From Syngnathus acus (taxonomy: Eukaryota; Chordata; Actinopteri; Syngnathiformes; Syngnathidae): DNA of 64,000 bases. Below the pieces are notes generated by a model that searched no databases, was not told the DNA's origin, and worked only from the letters and a program-made list of their open reading frames with translations. Shown one piece after another: positions 44,201-57,100 of the stretch. Numbering within the stretch: position 1 is the stretch's first letter; every line of letters begins with the position of its first letter. Position numbers and translations under genes: made by a program. The stretch covers positions 5,615,412-5,679,411 of the forward strand of contig NC_051102.1 in NCBI RefSeq assembly GCF_901709675.1, written 5' to 3'.

Positions 44201-47200
44201 TCAATTTGTCAATGAGGTCAAGAGAGACAACGAGACTCTACGGGAGATGGACCAGTACCAGCGCTCCATCGAGAACCTGGTACGGCACATGCATGTTGTG
44301 TTTTCATAACATCACATATGTGTAGTGAATAAATATGATAGGATGTGTTCAGGGTCGCTCTGTTCAAAAGTCTTCATTGAGAGCATAAACATAAGCCGAT
44401 AGGAACAATATGGTAATTGTTGCTGGCAGTGTCTAATTAGACAAAGGCCAGTGTTTATGTGAAAGGTATTTAAGCTGGTCAAATATTAATTAGCAGTTGA
44501 TTCTTTTAATCATTATGCCTTTTAATTATGCAGAGGAGTATCAGGGACAGGCTGGAAAGAAAATGACAAAAGTAAAGTAGTAGAAAATAGCTGTAATTAG
44601 ATTTGTTGTGAAACAAATGAATGACAATAGTCATAATTTGATAAGAAAAAAGTTTTAGTTTTAGCCTTGTTTACAAATATGATTGTTGTTTCATTCATAT
44701 TTTCTGATAATGACATTCTATTTTTTTTACTTGAAAGAACCAGCCTCTAATCCGCTATGGTCGCCCGAGAGGAGATGGAGAAGTGCGCATGGTGTCCAAC
44801 TTTGACCGGAGGAAACTGGACAGGTTTGCTAAGCGGACATTTTGTCTCCATCGCAACAAGACTTGATTGCCGTCTCTTTGTTTTTCAGACACCTCTTCCT
44901 GTTCGACGTGGCCGCTGTGGTGTGCAAACGACGCGGCGACAACTACGAGATGAAGGACGTGCTTGACCTCAATGTCTTCAAGATCACCGACAACCCCATG
45001 TCGGACAAGGAGGGCAAGAAGGTGGGCTTGGACACAATATTTGATTCAGCACATTTGAAATCAATAAGAATGACAAAAAAGAATCTGGACCATGCTGACT
45101 ATACTTCACCAACATACCAAAACTAGGAACTGAAAACCTGGTATTTTTAAATTTGCAAAAAATAATTCATAATAGAAAACAAAAGTTGTACTTCCTGTCT
45201 TGGAAAAAAGAAGAGGATTTTGTTTTTCTAGGTCTGAGTCCCTTTATTGAAAAATCACGCCATGATAAAGTCGACCCCTGTGTCCCAATTCCGGCTTCCT
45301 AGAAACGACAAAGGCAGCAACGCAGACAAGAAGAAGAGCAAGCCTGCCGCCGCATCGCCGTCGCGTTAATAGCGAATGATGAACGTGCGCAGTGGTCCGA
45401 GGTTGCTCACAGCGATCTATCATCGGTCGCTAAATGAAACTTCAGAGCGTGAACGCGGAGTCGCAGCGGCGGCGGCGCTGATTTAACGCTCGGTGGAGCT
45501 CTAAAACACTTGTGGAGTTCACAGGGGCCGCAAACAGTGGCGGGCGGCGGCTGAAGCTGATTTGATCAGATGTGACACGACAAGCTTGCAGCACATTAAG
45601 GCCCGAGAGAAGATGGTGCTTTTGGTACACCTCGGAAATTGATCCTCAATATGTCTGTGTGTCGGATCGCACTGGAGAATCTCCAGAAATGTTTTGCTTA
45701 TTTGGTCTGAAAATGATTTCGGTCGGTTCGACCGACCCCTTGACATGGACCAGCCGTTCCGGAGTCTGCCCAAATTTCTAATTCACTGATGTTGTTGAAA
45801 AATTGTTTGGTTTTTTTCTTTTTCCAAAACTAAGGTAAATCCAATGTCAAAACAGTCTTAATTGAATAAGGAGAATATTTTGACTCTTTTTTTTTTTTTT
45901 TTAGTCATGATTTTAAAAAGAGCAGGACAGCAGTAGTTTCAAAATTTTTTTTTTTTTTACTTTAAAAAAATATATATATCTGACCGATGTTGTTTGTTGC
46001 CCCTCATAGTGGTGTTACGGCTTCTACGTGACGCACCAGCAGGGCCACACAGGCTTTGAGCTCTTCTTCAAAACCAGGGAGCTGAAGAAGAAATGGCTGG
46101 ATCAGTTTGAAATGGCTGTGTAAGTAATATTTTCCAAATGACATTTACATTTGCATCCAAGTTTGTTTTCTTCTCCATTTACTGAATCAGCTCTAACATC
46201 CGACCGGCCTTGGCCAACCATAACGGTCACCACTTCAAAATGCACACCTTTGACCGAATCTCTTCATGCAGCTTCTGTCACCTGCTTCTCAGGTAACACT
46301 GCCACTTCCTCTTCATGTTTTCATCCATGACATCACAAAAGATGCGTTGTGTCTCTGTGCAGGGGCATCTTCAACCAAGGCTACGTTTGTTTAAAATGTA
46401 CATTGCCTGTCCACAAGGAGTGTCTGGGTCAGCTGGGATTCTGCAGGAGGACAGGTGAGAACAACCTTCAACTGATCCTCTCTAGATTTGAACAGACCAG
46501 AAAATATGGTATATTACAGATCCTCGTATGGACTGCCTGACATACGCTTTTTAATATGGTTCATTACAATCCATTAATATGGTCAATTGGATGTGCACAG
46601 ACCATCACATAGTATGGTTGAAAATTTTATCGACTCGAATATATGGTCCGATTCTCTGCACGGAGCTTAATGGTGTAAATCGAAGCGCACAGACTGCAAT
46701 GGATGAGAAATTTATTTTGAGTATTCATACTGGCTTCTTCTTTTGGTATTGCAGAGTCATCCAAGAAGCGCTCCAAGGTAGGAAGACCAGCACTGTCTTC
46801 TTCAATGTAACCTTTGCTATTTTTTTTTTTTTATTATGGTACGCTAATTGTATTTCCTCCGAGATGAAAGCCTCTTAAGTGTACCTGATGACCATATTGT
46901 TTAGGTCACACCGATGTCATCGCTTATCTCCACTCAGGAAGGCACAACACCTCCAGACTCAGGTCAGTTTGGCTTTTTGTGGATCTAGATTTTTTTTTTT
47001 GGGTACCATGAGATGTAGACCGTTTTTCAAATTTGGGCAAGTCGCGGAAAACGTGCCGCTTTGCTGTTGCGGATATGAGTGTGTGGGTGTCGGCTTCACT
47101 TAATAGGTTGCTCAGGGGTTCCGACGAAGGGCGGGAGACAAAGTGGCCGTGTCGCCCGCCCTGGCAGGAGCGCTCTGTCTCCAATTCAGAGCCCGACGCC

Positions 47201-50200
47201 GGTGGCCATGTTTTTTATTTTTTTATTTTATTTAGGCGCCCTGAGAAAATATTGCATCTGGAAGGACGGAGAGGAATCTGCTGCCAAAGTGAACGGCCAC
47301 TTTGGCGAAAGATGACTTCATGTTGGGGAGAGGGGCTTTACTTCAGCTTCAGTTTCTTTGGGGGGACAATTGTCTTACAACAACTGAAAATTATGACTTT
47401 ATTTATTAGAATTATGTCTTTATAATTAAGTCTTTCCGTTAAATGTATGCTTTTATTTTCATAAGACTGCAATTTTTAAATGAGAAAAAAAAGATCACAT
47501 TCATATTTGAAAAAAAAGTAAAATAAAAAATGTGTGCATGTTCAAGGTCTCCCCAGGATGCTGGTGATCCAAGACTATGACGGCGTCCCCTCCCCACCAG
47601 GCGGCCCCCCGTTGTGCGCCCGCACGGGCGATGTGATCGAGCTGATGTTCGCCGACCTGCACAGCTCTTGGTGGCAGGTGCGTGCATGCGTGCCACTCGC
47701 AACTCATCAGGGAGGCTTGCCTTGCCTTTTCTCCCTTCATTTTTTGTTTTTATCAGCAGGAATCAAAAACTAGCAATGAGACTTGGTCAAGGCTTATGCG
47801 GTCAGAAAATTTGATGAGCAAATATTTTCCTGCTTTTGTGGGGGTCGGAGCTCTCGTCTGTCACTTTGACTCTGACGCAAAGTGTTTAGGGCAACGTATG
47901 ACACACGGGTCATGTGACTCTCGGTCACATGAAATCATAGCTGGCGCTGTATGATGTCAGCAACGAGATGATGAATTTAGCGGCTTTAGTGAGACAATAA
48001 CACGCCGGGTGTTTGCAGCTTGCGGAGGAGCTTTCACCTTTTGCTTAGTGAGGCAGATGATATCGTTTGACTTCATCTGTTTTTTTGAAAGGTCACTAAT
48101 TCATCCCGGCTGGTGGCGGAGGCATTAAATCCTCATCTTCCATATTTGTCTGTGTTGTGACAGACCTTCTTCACCAAAAGAAAAAATACTATTTCCTCTT
48201 CATCATCACCTCTAATGAGACTGAGGCAATAGAGATTTCATTTAATAACTAAATAATATAATCATTTTTAAATTATATCATTTTCAATGACTGTAATGAC
48301 AATGAGCAATTATTTCGTGAAATAAATTCGAATTTTTTGATTAACATTATTTACAATAAATCGATTTTAGTTTAACCATTTATGGAAAAATGATGACACG
48401 AATGCAACAAATATTAGAAATAACTCTTGATGATCTAAAAGGTCAGTGGCTCAGATTAAGTGCTCCGTGGCCATACTTTACCAACTGCTGCCATAGAATT
48501 TCCATATTGACAACTGTTGTCAAAACCAGAAAATAGAGCATAAAAATATGCATTTGCACCATCTTACAAATACACAAAGGTTACTCAGTTTCAGAACAGA
48601 AGCACTTGTGACGACAATTAAAACTCCGCAGGGTAGCCTTAATCTCGGGCGTCCCCGACGGCGCCATGGGATGGAATTAGCCCCCCCCCCCCCCGCCCAC
48701 ATCCCCATCCGCCCGCTCACATCCAACCTCCCCCGTTACCCAGAAGGCAATTATCTCCGTCCCGCTGGCACAACAATACAATCAATCACAGTGATTTCAT
48801 TTGATCCTTCGGCGGGTGCCTCCTGTTTATGCTGCCCGAGTAATGCATTTAATCTTTTTAGCACACGCTTATCCAGGGCATAACAAATAGAACCAAAAGA
48901 GCTTGGATGAAATGTTATTGCGTAGAATGAATCACAGAGACTCCAATTGAGTTACCCGCATTTTTCTGAATGCTCTTGCCCCCCCAAAAAAAAGCTCGGT
49001 GGCCTAATGGAGACGAGTTAGTAGGGAAAAGGAAAAACGTAGAAGAGAGTTGGCAGGAACTCCATTTTCTCAATTAGTTGACTTAAACGCTTATAAATGA
49101 ACTCAATCTATCGCGAGAGTGTCACTTTGGACTGCAGACTTCCACTGAGGACATCCGGCATATCATTCAGTGGAAGCTGAAAGTGATACGGCTCGAAAAG
49201 TAATAAAAGTCAACGTTGAAACCGTCGTCATGTCGGCAAATCCCGTGAAACTCTAAAAGTGACTTTAGCATCAATGCGAATGCTTACATGACAGGATCAG
49301 GCGTGCAGCACAATACAAATTTTGAGAAATTTCACAAACAGTGTAGTCCAAAACAAAAAAAATCAAAGCACATTAAATAATATATATAACAACTTAAACG
49401 TGTCATTGTTAGCAAAGTGAAACATCGTTGATGTTTGTCTTCTTTTTAGAAGATTCAGATTTGTGCAAATGATAAAAAAAAAAAACTTCTGCATGCAATT
49501 CCTACACTGAATAGAGATAAACAAGAGCGCGAGTTAAAACACAGCTTGTTTGGTCTCCGCGCTGTTTGAGTATTCACTGGCACAAACTAGCCTCCATTAC
49601 TCCGGGGCCAAACGAGGCCCTTGTTGTGATGCGCTACAAATCAAACTGCCGACAGAGTCGCTAGCGTAATTAACTGGGCCTGCAAATTAGATGCGCCGCT
49701 TGTTACGTGCTAATTGCCCAGGATTTACCCACGACGGCGTGGGAGGGGAGGGAGCGAGGGAGGGAGGAGGTGGGATTGGAGAGGAGGTGCGGGACAAATT
49801 TAACGCGATTAACATCCCGTGGCATTCGCAGGGCAGAATCCCGGCGAGCGGCAAGATTGGCTTCTTTCCCAGCGACGCCGTGAGGCCTTGCCCCTGCGTA
49901 AGTGTGCATATTTCCTTTCTGATCAATACGTCGCATTAAGCGTGAGCGCAATGCATTTAGCCCAGTAATGGCCACTATTGACGTCTGGGGCGAAGAGATG
50001 TGCTTTTCCATTACATGCCTGCGCTCCCGTCGAGGTCTGATTTTAGCCCCCCGCCGTGCCTCCAATATCGCATTAGCAGTCGTCTGACCTCCAAGCCTTT
50101 CAAGTGCGATGAATGGCAAAATAACCCTACGCTTTCTTTTCTTCTTCTCCTTCGTGCCAGCTACCCAAGCCTGTCGATTACTCGGCGCACCTCTGGTAAC

Positions 50201-53200
50201 AACACGTCAGTCTCCATTACGTCCAGTCGTTCACATTCACAAAGACTCGGTGGGTGCTTTGCAGGTTCGCCGGGCCTATGGAGAGGTGCCAGGCCGAGGA
50301 GGAGCTCCAGGACCGAGGGAACAGCACTTATCTGCTTCGGCATCGGAGTAAAGAATGCACAGAGTACGCCATTAGTATAAAGTAAGTTTGATGTCACAAG
50401 CGTAAAACCTTCCTTGGTTGCTGTGCTAATAAATGACAGAGCAAGGCTCTTTAATTGAATCAACGATGCAAACAAAGAATTAGTCGCGGTTAGCACCTGA
50501 TGCCGCACCTCTGCGCTCTTTAGTCGCGCTCGGCTCTCGATGCTATTACGCAAACACAATGGAGACCAACTGCCGAATGCTTGAGGTGCTCGTTGTGAAA
50601 TCTTTGAACGGTGCATAAAGGAAAATCCTTTTAATTTCCCCATCCATTGTTTTGGGTCTTCTATCGGGAAACGTCTGTTTGTTTGTTTGTGTGTGTGTGT
50701 GTGTGTGCGTGCCCGCCTGTGCGTGACGGCTTTGCATACTGATGATGCATGCTCAAATTGGAGTCTTAAATGGCGATGAAAGACTATACTAGGAGATTTG
50801 CAGCTCAGTCAACATACAGGAAATTCGCAGGGGGACATATTTTTGCCTATACAAGAATACAAACTGGCAGCAAAGTGAATATAACAGCAACTGTATCTTA
50901 AATGCAATCTGCCATTAGATATTGGTCTCATTTGATGAAAGCCAATGTTCGTAAGAGGTCTTGAGGATACTCTCACAGACCTTCGTGACTTTCAACACGG
51001 GAGGCCGGGCCTGACGTCGGAAGCGTGTCTAGTTGATTAGCAGCGCATGTCTTATTCATCCTCGCGCAGGTTCAACGACAGAGTCAAGCACATTAAGATT
51101 CTGACCAAGGACGGCTGCTTTTACATCGCAGAGAGTCGACTCTTCAAAACGCTGCTGGTAAGACTCGGAGATGCTCCGCAACGCTTGAACCATGGGTGGA
51201 ATCTATTTGATGTTGTTCTCTGCTCACAGTGGTTTTGTTGTTAGTCACTGCAGAATATCACCATCATTAAAATATGCTAACCAGATGAATAATAATATAA
51301 ATGAAGTACAGTTGGCAAAGTGAGAGGGAAATAGGTGCAGTACGATTCGGTAGATTTGTTAAATATGGTAGGGAGGTTAGGGTTAGGGTTAGCTCGTAGG
51401 TTGGTGTTGGTAGGCACCGTTGGAAGATATCTTGGGAGTTGAGTAGTTGGCTGCAGACTTGATAGATATGTCATTCAGCGATGTGTGTTTTGGTCTCCTG
51501 CAGGATTTGGTGGAGTACTACAAGCAGCACTCCTTAAAAGAAGGCTTCAGCAGCCTCGACACCAATCTGCGCATCCCTTACCGGGAATGCTCCGACGGAA
51601 GCTCGTCTTGGGCCATTAGCAAGACTGGCAGCGGTGAGTGCGCCCTCGCAAAAGACTTTGCCGGAGAGACTCTTGCGTCTGACAGCTGGAGATGCTCCCA
51701 GCTTAGAGTGGAGATGGATACTGGGGGGGGGTTATTTGAGGGCCCTGTCTTGTGGGCTTTTGTGGAGAAATTCTTTTTGCCCGCAAAAAGCCATCAGCGG
51801 TATGTCGACGCGGTGTCTTTGATATCCGACGCATACTTGAAGGAAGGAGTGAGGAGACGGCAGGTAGTGAAGAAATCGCGGTAATGAGGCGGTTAGACAG
51901 ACGAGACGACACGGACAGAAAAGAGACGGATGGGAAAAATGCAATGAGGAAAACTTTAATGAACCTCGAGTTGTTGCGTCGGTCGGTAGTGGAGGAAAGT
52001 CGCTCGGGCAATTAATAGGTGGACACTTGGTGAAGAGAGGAGGGTAGTTGAGTAGGTAGACCACCTTCAATGGTCATTGCTTGCTATGTGCTCGTTGATG
52101 CAGGGATGAAATAGTAAAAAAAATTATTTGAGTCAAGATAAAAGTGAAATGAATGGAGAGGCATCCTGGCAGCTCAGCAGGCATCGCCAGAGTGCTCCCA
52201 GTTAGAGGTCGGTGCCCCAGGCGAGCACCTGGAGCCCCCCTACTCAGGGAGCGTCATGCCGGATAGCACACTGCTCGCCTCCGACATGCATGCACAATTT
52301 TCCTGACAGGACATGACATGTCACTTGCACAGCCAGCCGAGTAGAAGGAGAAGAGAGGAAGAAAACGAGTGAGTGACACAAACCTGAGGGAAACCCCGGG
52401 TCTCGCGGCAGGAACACAACCTGGGGGAAAAAGTTTGCAAAATAAAAAGCGCGGGAGGTAGCTAGAGTGGAAATTCGTAAACAAGCACCAGCGCTAGAAC
52501 AAAGCTAACGTTAGCCTTTTGTGTGCGCACGTATGTGTGTGTGTGTGTGCGTGTCTGCACATCCTCGTCCCTCCTCATGCGCCTTCAAAGCAGCGGCGCC
52601 ATTCAGCGGGAAGACGCCTTGACAGAGCCACTGATGCCTAGTGCATTCTGGGATAGATTATTATTGCCTTAAGTCATCCGCCCCCGTAGACTTGGAGCTA
52701 GAGAGTGTGGGCACCGGCTTCCGTGAAGAGACAGATGCCATGCCAAACAAAACAGAAATAAAAATAAATAAACACAATCAAAAGAAGGAGTGCTTATATA
52801 TTGGGGGGGAAAAAAACAGATGCTGCTGCTTTGCCAGAGAAGCATTTGACAAGATGTTTGTGTGTGTGTACAAATAAAGTCCTCAGCTTGTTGCTAGGCA
52901 GAGTTCATTGGGCACCTGTGCAACAGCTCCGAAGGTCGTAATAACAATATCTAGTACGTGTACAAATATGAAGACAGAAATGTGTCTTTTTAATCAATGC
53001 ACATGAGTAACTAACTGCAAAAACTGCATTGGACAAAAAAAAATCTGTATCTATAAACAAATAATAAAATATTTTACAAATTCAAAAGCCTCATCTCAGT
53101 AGATGCCAGCCTACTTGTTGCTAGGCAGACTTAATAGGGCATATGTGCAACTGCCTTACGAAAACAAAAGAACAATACTCGAATGTTAATAAATAATAAA

Positions 53201-54113
53201 AGACCTCAGTCCTAAATCAAAATAGATGTTGTAAAGACCTGCCCTCTTTACTCTTCTCTCCCACTCAGTGTTGCTTCCTTTGCTTGGTCTTTGACTTTGC
53301 CAACTTTCTCTCTCTCTCTTTCTCTCATTCTCTCTCTGTCTCTCTCTCTTTTTGGCTGTGTGTGTGTGTATGTGTGTAGTTACTCCTGGTGGTTGCAGCT
53401 TTGTTCCTCCCTCCTCCTCTCCTTTCTGGTCAGGTACAGCTGCACGGCCTTTCTCTGCTTTTCAGTCTTGTTGCATGACTTTTTTTTTTCTCTCACTCAA
53501 CTAATAAATAATGCAGAACCAGCTTTGACGCTCAATAGCCAGAAATGACATAGCGAGGGACTAATGTTGGTAGTATTGAATGAAATATCAAGCTTGCAAT
53601 TTTTTTATATGCTACATCAACACACGACTACCAAATAGTGATCAGTTTTAATTATTTCTGGGTCCAAATATTGATATTTTAATGTTTCTGTTATTGATAA
53701 CCAAGTATAAAAACACATCTTTTACGTTTAAAATCAAGGCATTCCCTTTCATTAGAAATGCTCGGATGTCACCTTCCCCGCATGTTTTTTTCGATCACAT
53801 TATCATGAAATCCAAACACGTCTCTGATCATCCGATGACATCTAGAACTTTGTGTCCCGCCAGTGTTTTCTCCCAGAGTGTTAGCCGTGGCCGTGGCTCG
53901 CTACGACTTCAGCTCCAGAGACGCGTGGGAGTTGTCTCTGCTGCGGGGGGACGTGGTCAACATCTACACCAAGACATCCAGCGGCTGGTGGAAGGGGGAG
54001 GCGGCTGGAAAGGTGCGGCACAATATGACTTGGTTTGAATTTGTTCACTTGTGAATTTGTTCACTCGTTCCCAGGTGGGCTGGTTTCCGTCCACTTACGT
54101 AGAAGAAGACTGA
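38224..54113 (+). CDS. vav3: Vav3-type guanine nucleotide exchange factor (complete, 27 exons)
   Basis: Twenty-seven exons (38224-38427, 39373-39489, 40365-40423, 40543-40608, 41130-41238, 41344-41439, 41882-41950, 42048-42151, 42427-42526, 42638-42733, 43698-43766, 44193-44279, 44738-44823, 44889-45021, 46010-46119, 46191-46292, 46363-46454, 46755-46777, 46905-46962, 47547-47677, 49832-49897, 50161-50195, 50265-50381, 51070-51157, 51504-51633, 53864-54012, 54075-54113) give 844 aa; human VAV3 has 847. Domains: calponin homology 1-119, acidic region with Tyr141, Tyr160 and Tyr176, DH 192-370, PH 400-502, C1 zinc finger from about 515, SH3 594-659, SH2 about 670-765 with Arg696, SH3 790-844. 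It activates Rho/Rac-type GTPases downstream of tyrosine kinases; acidic-tyrosine phosphorylation relieves autoinhibition. [18 protein letters not shown]-like and LPKPVDYS segments favour Vav3 over Vav1/2. A duplicate (vav3a or vav3b) identity cannot be fixed. Confidence 0.95.
38428..39372. other. vav3 intron 1 with degenerate ATCACGATA-type repeats
   Basis: Motifs such as ATCACGATACAG, ATATTGATA and TTGATAATATC recur irregularly between about 38500 and 38760. This resembles a decayed short-unit tandem repeat. TTTATT-rich low complexity fills 39250-39360, just before exon 2. Confidence 0.5.
40845..40858 (+). promoter_or_regulatory. CTCF-consensus site in vav3 intron 4
   Basis: CCAGTAGGGGGCGC matches CCASYAGRKGGCRS at every position. 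It lies between vav3 exons 4 and 5. Confidence 0.5.
45290..45580. promoter_or_regulatory. CpG-rich block in vav3 intron 14
   Basis: This part of the intron is rich in CpG and GC (CGCATCGCCGTCGCG, CGCAGCGGCGGCGGCGCTG) while the rest of the intron is AT-rich. No exon with paired splice sites and protein-like content was found in it. It could be an enhancer, or an internal promoter for a short transcript carrying only the downstream domains. Both are inference. Confidence 0.3.
46495..46665. repeat. Cluster of ATATGGT motifs in vav3 intron 17
   Basis: ATATGGT or a one-base variant occurs about six times within 170 bp, often as TTAATATGGTNNATT. It looks like a decayed short tandem repeat. Confidence 0.5.
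47678..49831. other. vav3 intron 20 with candidate regulatory blocks
   Basis: This is the largest but one vav3 intron. Blocks at about 48590-48880 and 49540-49830 are GC-richer and contain many TAATTA/TAATT cores (for example TAATTAACTGGGCC and GCTAATTGCCC near 49668-49720). No coding exon lies between the SH3 halves. A poly-C run is at about 48680-48694 and a GGGAGGGAGG-type purine run at 49740-49795. Confidence 0.4.
52880..53176. repeat. Decayed duplication in vav3 intron 25
   Basis: About 60 bases starting CTTGTTGCTAGGCAGA at 52888 recur at 53114 (CTTGTTGCTAGGCAGA), both ending AACAAT. Roughly three quarters of the positions are shared. The spacing is about 226 bp. Confidence 0.65.
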
Positions 54114-57100
54114 TTCAGCCGGATGTCTCTGATGTCACTGGGAGAAACTCAACAGACTATGCCCTTGACCCCCCCCCCCCCCCCCCCGGCCCCTCCCTGA
54201 CAGGACTTTTATGCAGAGCACATGTCAAATCACAAATACGTATCTACCCATCGTCCATCCATTTCCTTCCCTGACTCACCTCGTCTAATTATTGATGACT
54301 TGGTGGGCTCGTGTGAAAATTCTGTCGGCTGTCGTCAGGTTGCGTTAGCGTGGAAGGCTCAGTCAGCCGACTGGAAGAGGGCAGGCTAATGCTGGAACTC
54401 TCTTGTGTTCACATCAGGTAAATAAACTGTTTAATTGATTCAGTAATCATTTTAGATGTGCGTCTTCTCATTTTGGTCACTGCTTCCGCCAAACCAAGGG
54501 CTGTGCACCAAGCTGTGTCTGCAGAAATAGCCAAACGTGGTTGAACAGCAAACATGGCATGAGATCTGAGGACATTTGTCAATGCCGAGGTAGCCAGTCG
54601 TCATTCATTTGAAAAAGACGAGTGTGTTTACTGTGTGGTGGATTTTGTTCTTTGACGTTCAGGTCTTCATTTGAGCCGCGATTGAGGGGGGTTTGTTTGG
54701 GCACTTTGGTGGCAATGCCAAGAAGGATTTCGTATGCTTTAAATCTTTATGGTTCTGCAAGGAATGATTCACGCCTGTTTACGAGACAGCACAAGTGTTG
54801 AGCAACACAACACGCGCGCGGCAAGTGACTTTCATCAATTATTGAGCAGATCCTTGAATATATTTTCTTTTGGAAATGTCTGATTGGAGATGCGGGTACC
54901 ATCCGAGAATCTCCAAGTGACCGCATGTCCTTTTTTCCCAGGATGCGTCCAGTTTTTCTAGATCAGACAAACCGGTTGGATATTATATTTTCTCAAAAAT
55001 TGTGATATTCAATTAAAAATGCACATATAAAGGAAATAATTTGTGGATGTGAGAATTTCAAATGTATTACTCTCGGTGATGCTAAGTAGCACCAATAATT
55101 GAAATTAATATTAACCATTTGGAAACTTGCCATAATTGATCAATAAATCATGTTTGTCTTATCCACATTGCGGCTCTGTACTGGCTGCAATTCCAAAACC
55201 GAGATTGAGCAGAAATGCCGCGTGAGTGGCGAGGTTTCACTCGAGCGTCGGGGTGTCGAGCTATCAGTATTCTCGCAATGTAAACACTGCCTGAGGCGTG
55301 CTTTACCCTCGCCGCTCCGCAGCCTCTCTAATGACCCGAGTCTGCCGGCTGAGCGCTCCACTGCGCTTTGGCGCTAACGCTCCCGTCACACAAAAAGGCA
55401 GCAAACGGCTCCCCCTTAAGATGCCTCCTCATCGTAATCTAACTGTTCCTGAGATGAAAGGAGGCGACAACGAATTTAGACTGCAGCTGTAGAGACATTG
55501 GATTTATTCGGATAAAGTATTTTGAGAGCAGCCAAAGCAGGGCTCCTCCATTCCAATCTTAAAGGGCCACAATTATTCTTCAGTGTCCATTTATTGAGGT
55601 CAGTCCACATGCAAACAACCTCGCTGCCTTAATAATGGGAAATGCCATTATGAAATGAATAAACACAAACGCTGGAGCAACACAAGTAGATAGTTAATAA
55701 TAAGACGCTGCTTCATGGGGAAACGAGATACCGCAAGTCCGTCAAACAGAGCAGCTTGGCCTAACCCTGACACAAACCAGAATCCTAAAAGCCAACATCA
55801 AGGCCAATCCCAATCCTTTCCTTAATCCCGTCCCAAAATCATACTCCTCACACCCAAACTGTGTCCAACGTCTAACCTTACTCCTCATGCCTGATGGAGC
55901 CACTTCTGTCTTTTCGCTAACACCGTGAACTCAATTAGCATCTTGACATGGGGCAGGCGGTATTAAAGATATTCAGCACCCAAAAAAAAATAATAATCTG
56001 TTGAGTTTCACACTGCTGCCCAGCCTTTGATTTCTTCTTTTGCACCGTCACATTCGAAGCCTCCAAAGGGCATCTGTCACTTCAGTAAAGGTTGTTTTGT
56101 TTGGATGCCCGCGTTCCCAAGCTCATCATTTTTCTTCAAGAACGGCCGCTGCCGTGCATAAACAGCACCAGTGCCAGATTGGAAAAAAATAAATAAATTA
56201 CAGTTTGATGGGTTCACACATCGAGAAAGGAGTCACTACACGCCGCTGAATCTCTAGCACTGCGAATTAAGATCTGTCTGATCAAAAGAGTCGAAATGAG
56301 GCGATCCTTCGAAAAAAAAAAAAACGCTTTTCGCCCTTTCTCGCTTTTGCCTCGTTACTCCCTCTTGAAGTTATTTGTGCTTGCGCGCTTTGATACTTGA
56401 CAGAGGCCGTGCTCCTTTAAATGCAAGCCGGCGAAGGAATTTGCATTAATGGCCAACATTTTAGTGTACTTAACATCAGTTTAGGATTTGGGGGTGTCAT
56501 CTGATACAGACACGACTCGAGGAAAAATCATTTTTGAATTAGACGGTACAGTTTGGGCAATCTGGCTTTGGAATACTTTTGTAGGTTTAGCCCATTCTAA
56601 ACAATAAAACCGTTTGACTCTGCGTTTATCACTTTGCGGAGGGTGAAGGTGTGTGTGTGTGTGTGGGGGGGGGCTAATCGTCAAAAAGTGACGGTGACCC
56701 ACCGAGCGTGGCGAACCGGCACCGGGGGTGAACACGAGTGACAGCTCTGAGGTCAAGAGTCGTTTCTCTCCGCCAGCTGATTAGCATCATCTTTCCAGCG
56801 AGAAGTCGAGCAGCTGCCCGTGACTCACAAAGACGCGTTTAACAAGGTGGCACTGCTCTTCACGGCTGACGATTTGGCATCGGCGACCGATCAGCCCTTT
56901 TCAACCCGTCTCGCCGTCCTCACGATCACCTCACGATTCGTTCTTTCATGGCCAGTTAACTTGGAAAGCGTACTTTTTAAATGTTGGCCTTTATTTGGAA
57001 ACATTTTTATGGAATATGAAACAATATTACCTATACAGTATATTTCATTCTCATATAATATCATTATATGCACGGATTTCTTTTTGTACCTTTTACAGCT

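Noticed and set aside
49703-50643. Minus-strand frames of 138 and 160 codons across vav3 exons 21-23
   Set aside because: They are antisense to real vav3 exons and GC-rich intron blocks, with no independent protein features.
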